Below, piece after piece: positions 61,966 through 64,000 of a DNA stretch of 64,000 nt. The notes beneath the pieces were generated by a model. That model did no database searches, was not told where the DNA came from, and worked only from the letters and a program-made list of their open reading frames with translations. The translations under genes were made by a program, and so were the position numbers. Position 1 is the first letter of the stretch; the number at the start of each line of letters is the position of its first letter. Source of the stretch: JAGQRJ01 sp041402045 (GTDB taxonomy: Bacteria > Planctomycetota > J058); assembly GCA_041402045.1 (NCBI GenBank), contig JAWKSZ010000006.1, forward strand, positions 62,001-126,000, given 5' to 3'.

Positions 61966-62205
61966 TTACAGCCTGGAGTGGGCGCCGTCGCAGAACGGGC
62001 CGTTCTGGGTGCGCTTGCAGGTGCAGAGCGCGCACACCTTGGTCTCGCTGATCTCGAAGCGTTGGGGCGAGAAGCCGCTGCCGGCGTGGCTCCCGTCGCA
62101 GTAGGGCTGGGTCTGGCTGCGGCCGCAGGTGCACCACCAGTACTCCCCCGGCTCCAGGGGGCCGACCACCGGGCGCTTGCCGCCGATCTCAGGCTCTTGG
62201 CTCAT
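61966..62205 (-). CDS. Double CDGSH iron-sulfur domain protein
   Basis: A 79-residue protein with two CDGSH (mitoNEET-type) 2Fe-2S motifs: WCTCGRSQTQPYCDGSH (about residues 24-40) and CTCKRTQNGPFCDGAH (about 61-76; SH replaced by AH). Each uses three Cys and one His to bind a 2Fe-2S cluster. ATG with GAGGAGGATCC upstream. Such small proteins are thought to act in cluster transfer or redox sensing; no partner is visible. Confidence 0.92.
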   Translation of the reverse strand: MSQEPEIGGKRPVVGPLEPGEYWWCTCGRSQTQPYCDGSHAGSGFSPQRFEISETKVCALCTCKRTQNGPFCDGAHSRL

Positions 62206-62390
62206 GGATCCTCCTCGGCCGGGGATTCTACGCGCGACGGCGTGCGCGCGGCGCGACCGAGCGGACCCCTAGGCCAGCGCGCGCGGTCCTGGGCGCGCCG
62301 ACACGCTGCGCGTCGTGGACCGTTGCGGCGACCCATGCCCGCCCAGGACCGCGAGCGCTGGCGTAGCATGCGCCCTCCGAGGAGGACCCC

Positions 62391-64000
62391 ATGACCCGCT
62401 GGCTGCTCACCTGCGCGACCCTCTGCCTCACGTGCGCCCTGGCGCAGGTCCCCGACGGCGACCAGGCCTTCCGCCAGCTCGAGGACGAGCTGCCCACGCC
62501 GACCTCGACGCGGAACGCCTCCGGCGCCCCCGGTCACGCCTACTGGCAGCAACGGGTGGACTACCGGATCGAGGCCAGCCTCGACGAGGCGACCCACCGG
62601 ATCCAAGGGCGGGAGCGGATCACCTACAGCAACAACTCGCCGGACACGCTGCGCTACCTCTGGGTCCAGCTCGACCAGAACCTCGAGGCCCAGGACGCCG
62701 AAGCCCTGAGGATCCGCACCACGGACCCGGTGGGCGACTCCGCGCAGAAGGGCTACGACGAGCTCGGCTTCGAGCTGTTCCGCCAGGGCTTCCCCGGCGG
62801 GCACACCGTCGAGGCGGTGGAGGACGGCGCGGGCCAGGCCCTCGAGCACAGGATCCAGGGAACCATGCTCAAGATCCTGCTCCCCCGGCCGCTGGCGCCC
62901 GGCGCCAAGCAGGAGCTGGTGATCGCCTGGCGCTACACGGTGCGCGATATCTCCCACTACTACAGCCGCACCGGCTACGAGCTGCTCGAGGGCGACCCGC
63001 AGAACCCGATCTACACGATCGCCCACTGGTATCCCCGCATGGCCGCCTACTCCGACCGCTACGGCTGGCACGTGCACCACTACGTGGGCGAGGAGTTCGC
63101 CCTCGAGTTCGGCGACTTCGAGGTCAGCTTGACCGTGCCCGCCGACTACGTGGTCGCGTCCACCGGCGAGCTGCAGAACCCCGACGCGGTGCTCAGCGCC
63201 GAGCAGCGCAAGCGCCTGGACTACGCGCGCACCGCCGAGGGCCCGGTGTTCGTGGTCACCCCGGAGGAGGCCAAGCAGAACGAGGCCGAGGGCACGCGGG
63301 AGACCAAGACCTGGACCTACGCCGCCAAGCAGGTGCGCGACTTCGCCTGGGCGGCGTCGCGGAAGTACGCCTGGGACGCCTGGGGGGTCAAGGTCGGCGA
63401 GCGCACGGTCATGGCCATGAGCTACTACCCCAACGAGGCCGAGCCCTTGTGGAGCAAGTACTCGACCCACGCCGTGGCCCACACCCTCGAGCACTACGGG
63501 CGCTACCTCCCGTATCCCTACCCGGTGGCGCTCTCGTGCAACGGGGCGGTGGGGGGCATGGAGCACCCCATGATCTCGTTCCAGAGCGAGCGCCCCGAGA
63601 AGGACGGGACCTACTCCGAGCGCCAGAAGTACGGGCTGATCTCGGTGATCCTGCACGAGGTCGGCCACAACTGGTTCCCCATGATCGTGAACAACGACGA
63701 GCGGCGCTGGCGCTGGATGGACGAGGGCTTCAACAGCTTCGTGCAGCAGGTGGCCGAGGGCTTCTGGTCCGAGGACTACCCCTCGCGCAACGACGCTCGC
63801 CGCGACCGAATCCTCGGCTACATGCGCCAGGCCGACGACCAGCCGATCATGACCAACACCAGCCTCCTGATCGAAGGCGGCAACAACGCCTACGCCAAGA
63901 CGACCCTGGCCTTGACCGTCCTGCGCGAGGCGGTGCTGGGGCGCGAGGTGTTCGACGAGGCCTTCGCCGAGTACTGCCGGCGCTGGGCGTTCAAGCGCCC
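62391..64000 (+). CDS. M1-family aminopeptidase (cut by window end)
   Basis: ATG 62391 with GAGGAGG upstream. A signal peptide (MTRWLLTCATLCLTCALA) is followed by the M1 N-terminal beta domain (YRIEASLDEATHRIQGRERI, TYSNNSPDTLRYLWVQLDQN). The exopeptidase-motif region reads GGMEHP (usually GAMEN). The zinc site is HEVGHNWFPMIVNN with the third ligand in WMDEGFNSFV, 18 residues on, and a late Tyr near NNAYAKT. It acts on N-terminal residues of peptides, probably in the periplasm. About 536 residues lie in the window and the rest is beyond its end. TAGCAT at 62364-62369 may be the -10. Confidence 0.9.
   Translation, partial: MTRWLLTCATLCLTCALAQVPDGDQAFRQLEDELPTPTSTRNASGAPGHAYWQQRVDYRIEASLDEATHRIQGRERITYSNNSPDTLRYLWVQLDQNLEAQDAEALRIRTTDPVGDSAQKGYDELGFELFRQGFPGGHTVEAVEDGAGQALEHRIQGTMLKILLPRPLAPGAKQELVIAWRYTVRDISHYYSRTGYELLEGDPQNPIYTIAHWYPRMAAYSDRYGWHVHHYVGEEFALEFGDFEVSLTVPADYVVASTGELQNPDAVLSAEQRKRLDYARTAEGPVFVVTPEEAKQNEAEGTRETKTWTYAAKQVRDFAWAASRKYAWDAWGVKVGERTVMAMSYYPNEAEPLWSKYSTHAVAHTLEHYGRYLPYPYPVALSCNGAVGGMEHPMISFQSERPEKDGTYSERQKYGLISVILHEVGHNWFPMIVNNDERRWRWMDEGFNSFVQQVAEGFWSEDYPSRNDARRDRILGYMRQADDQPIMTNTSLLIEGGNNAYAKTTLALTVLREAVLGREVFDEAFAEYCRRWAFKR

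Overview
The window is very GC-rich, uses many GTG and TTG starts, and comes from a Gram-negative bacterium with a complex envelope. It encodes an outer-membrane barrel protein, several lipoproteins, lipid-A/undecaprenyl-type sugar transferases, five Hanks-type Ser/Thr kinases (three in tandem with long TPR tails), many secreted proteins with no recognisable family, and a bacterial microcompartment (BMC) operon whose shell proteins look most like those of Haliangium ochraceum. This mix fits a high-GC Planctomycetota lineage (Pla3-like) or a myxobacterial relative. I cannot choose between them from sequence alone.

Layout. 1-3.8 kb: end of a kinase gene, then a divergent glycosyltransferase pair (GT4-type, and a WecA-like phosphosugar transferase fused to a CapD-like membrane domain). 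4.3-8.3 kb: an ECF sigma factor, an anti-sigma-like membrane protein and a secreted repeat/PDZ protein, probably one operon. 8.4-9.4 kb: a DacZ-like diadenylate cyclase. 9.7-14.3 kb: a lipoprotein, a frameshifted VKOR-thioredoxin gene and a zinc-ribbon kinase. 14.5-22.2 kb: barrel protein plus solute-binding lipoprotein, a membrane-anchored gamma-glutamyltransferase and two secreted proteins. 22.3-27.3 kb: a hybrid histidine kinase and a three-gene lipid-A-type glycosylation operon. 27.5-29.7 kb: nrfH-nrfA, ammonia-forming nitrite reduction. 29.7-38.5 kb: an acidic secreted protein, a GT-C-like membrane protein, a hairpin-rich repeat block, an Flp-pilin-like gene with a possible RNA switch, a degenerate peptidase-like lipoprotein, an RNase II-family enzyme, a GNAT and a small zinc-ribbon protein.

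38.5-41.9 kb is the compact BMC operon: two hexameric shell proteins, one double-domain trimer, and an acylating aldehyde dehydrogenase with a C-terminal encapsulation peptide. It is followed by tRNA-Val(CAC), three tandem kinase-TPR genes (42.1-49.9 kb), lipoproteins and a coiled-coil protein, two peptidase-MA-like proteins, a large membrane protein, a double CDGSH protein and the start of an M1 aminopeptidase cut by the window end.

The most unusual items are the minimal BMC operon with no vertex protein or CoA-recycling enzymes; a composite array of tiny three-base-loop hairpins found twice, 28 kb apart and in opposite orientation; the tandem kinases sharing a motif immediately before their start codons; the WecA-CapD fusion; and the pilin leader with mutually exclusive pairings around its ribosome site. 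All functional statements rest on motifs read by eye. No database search was run.
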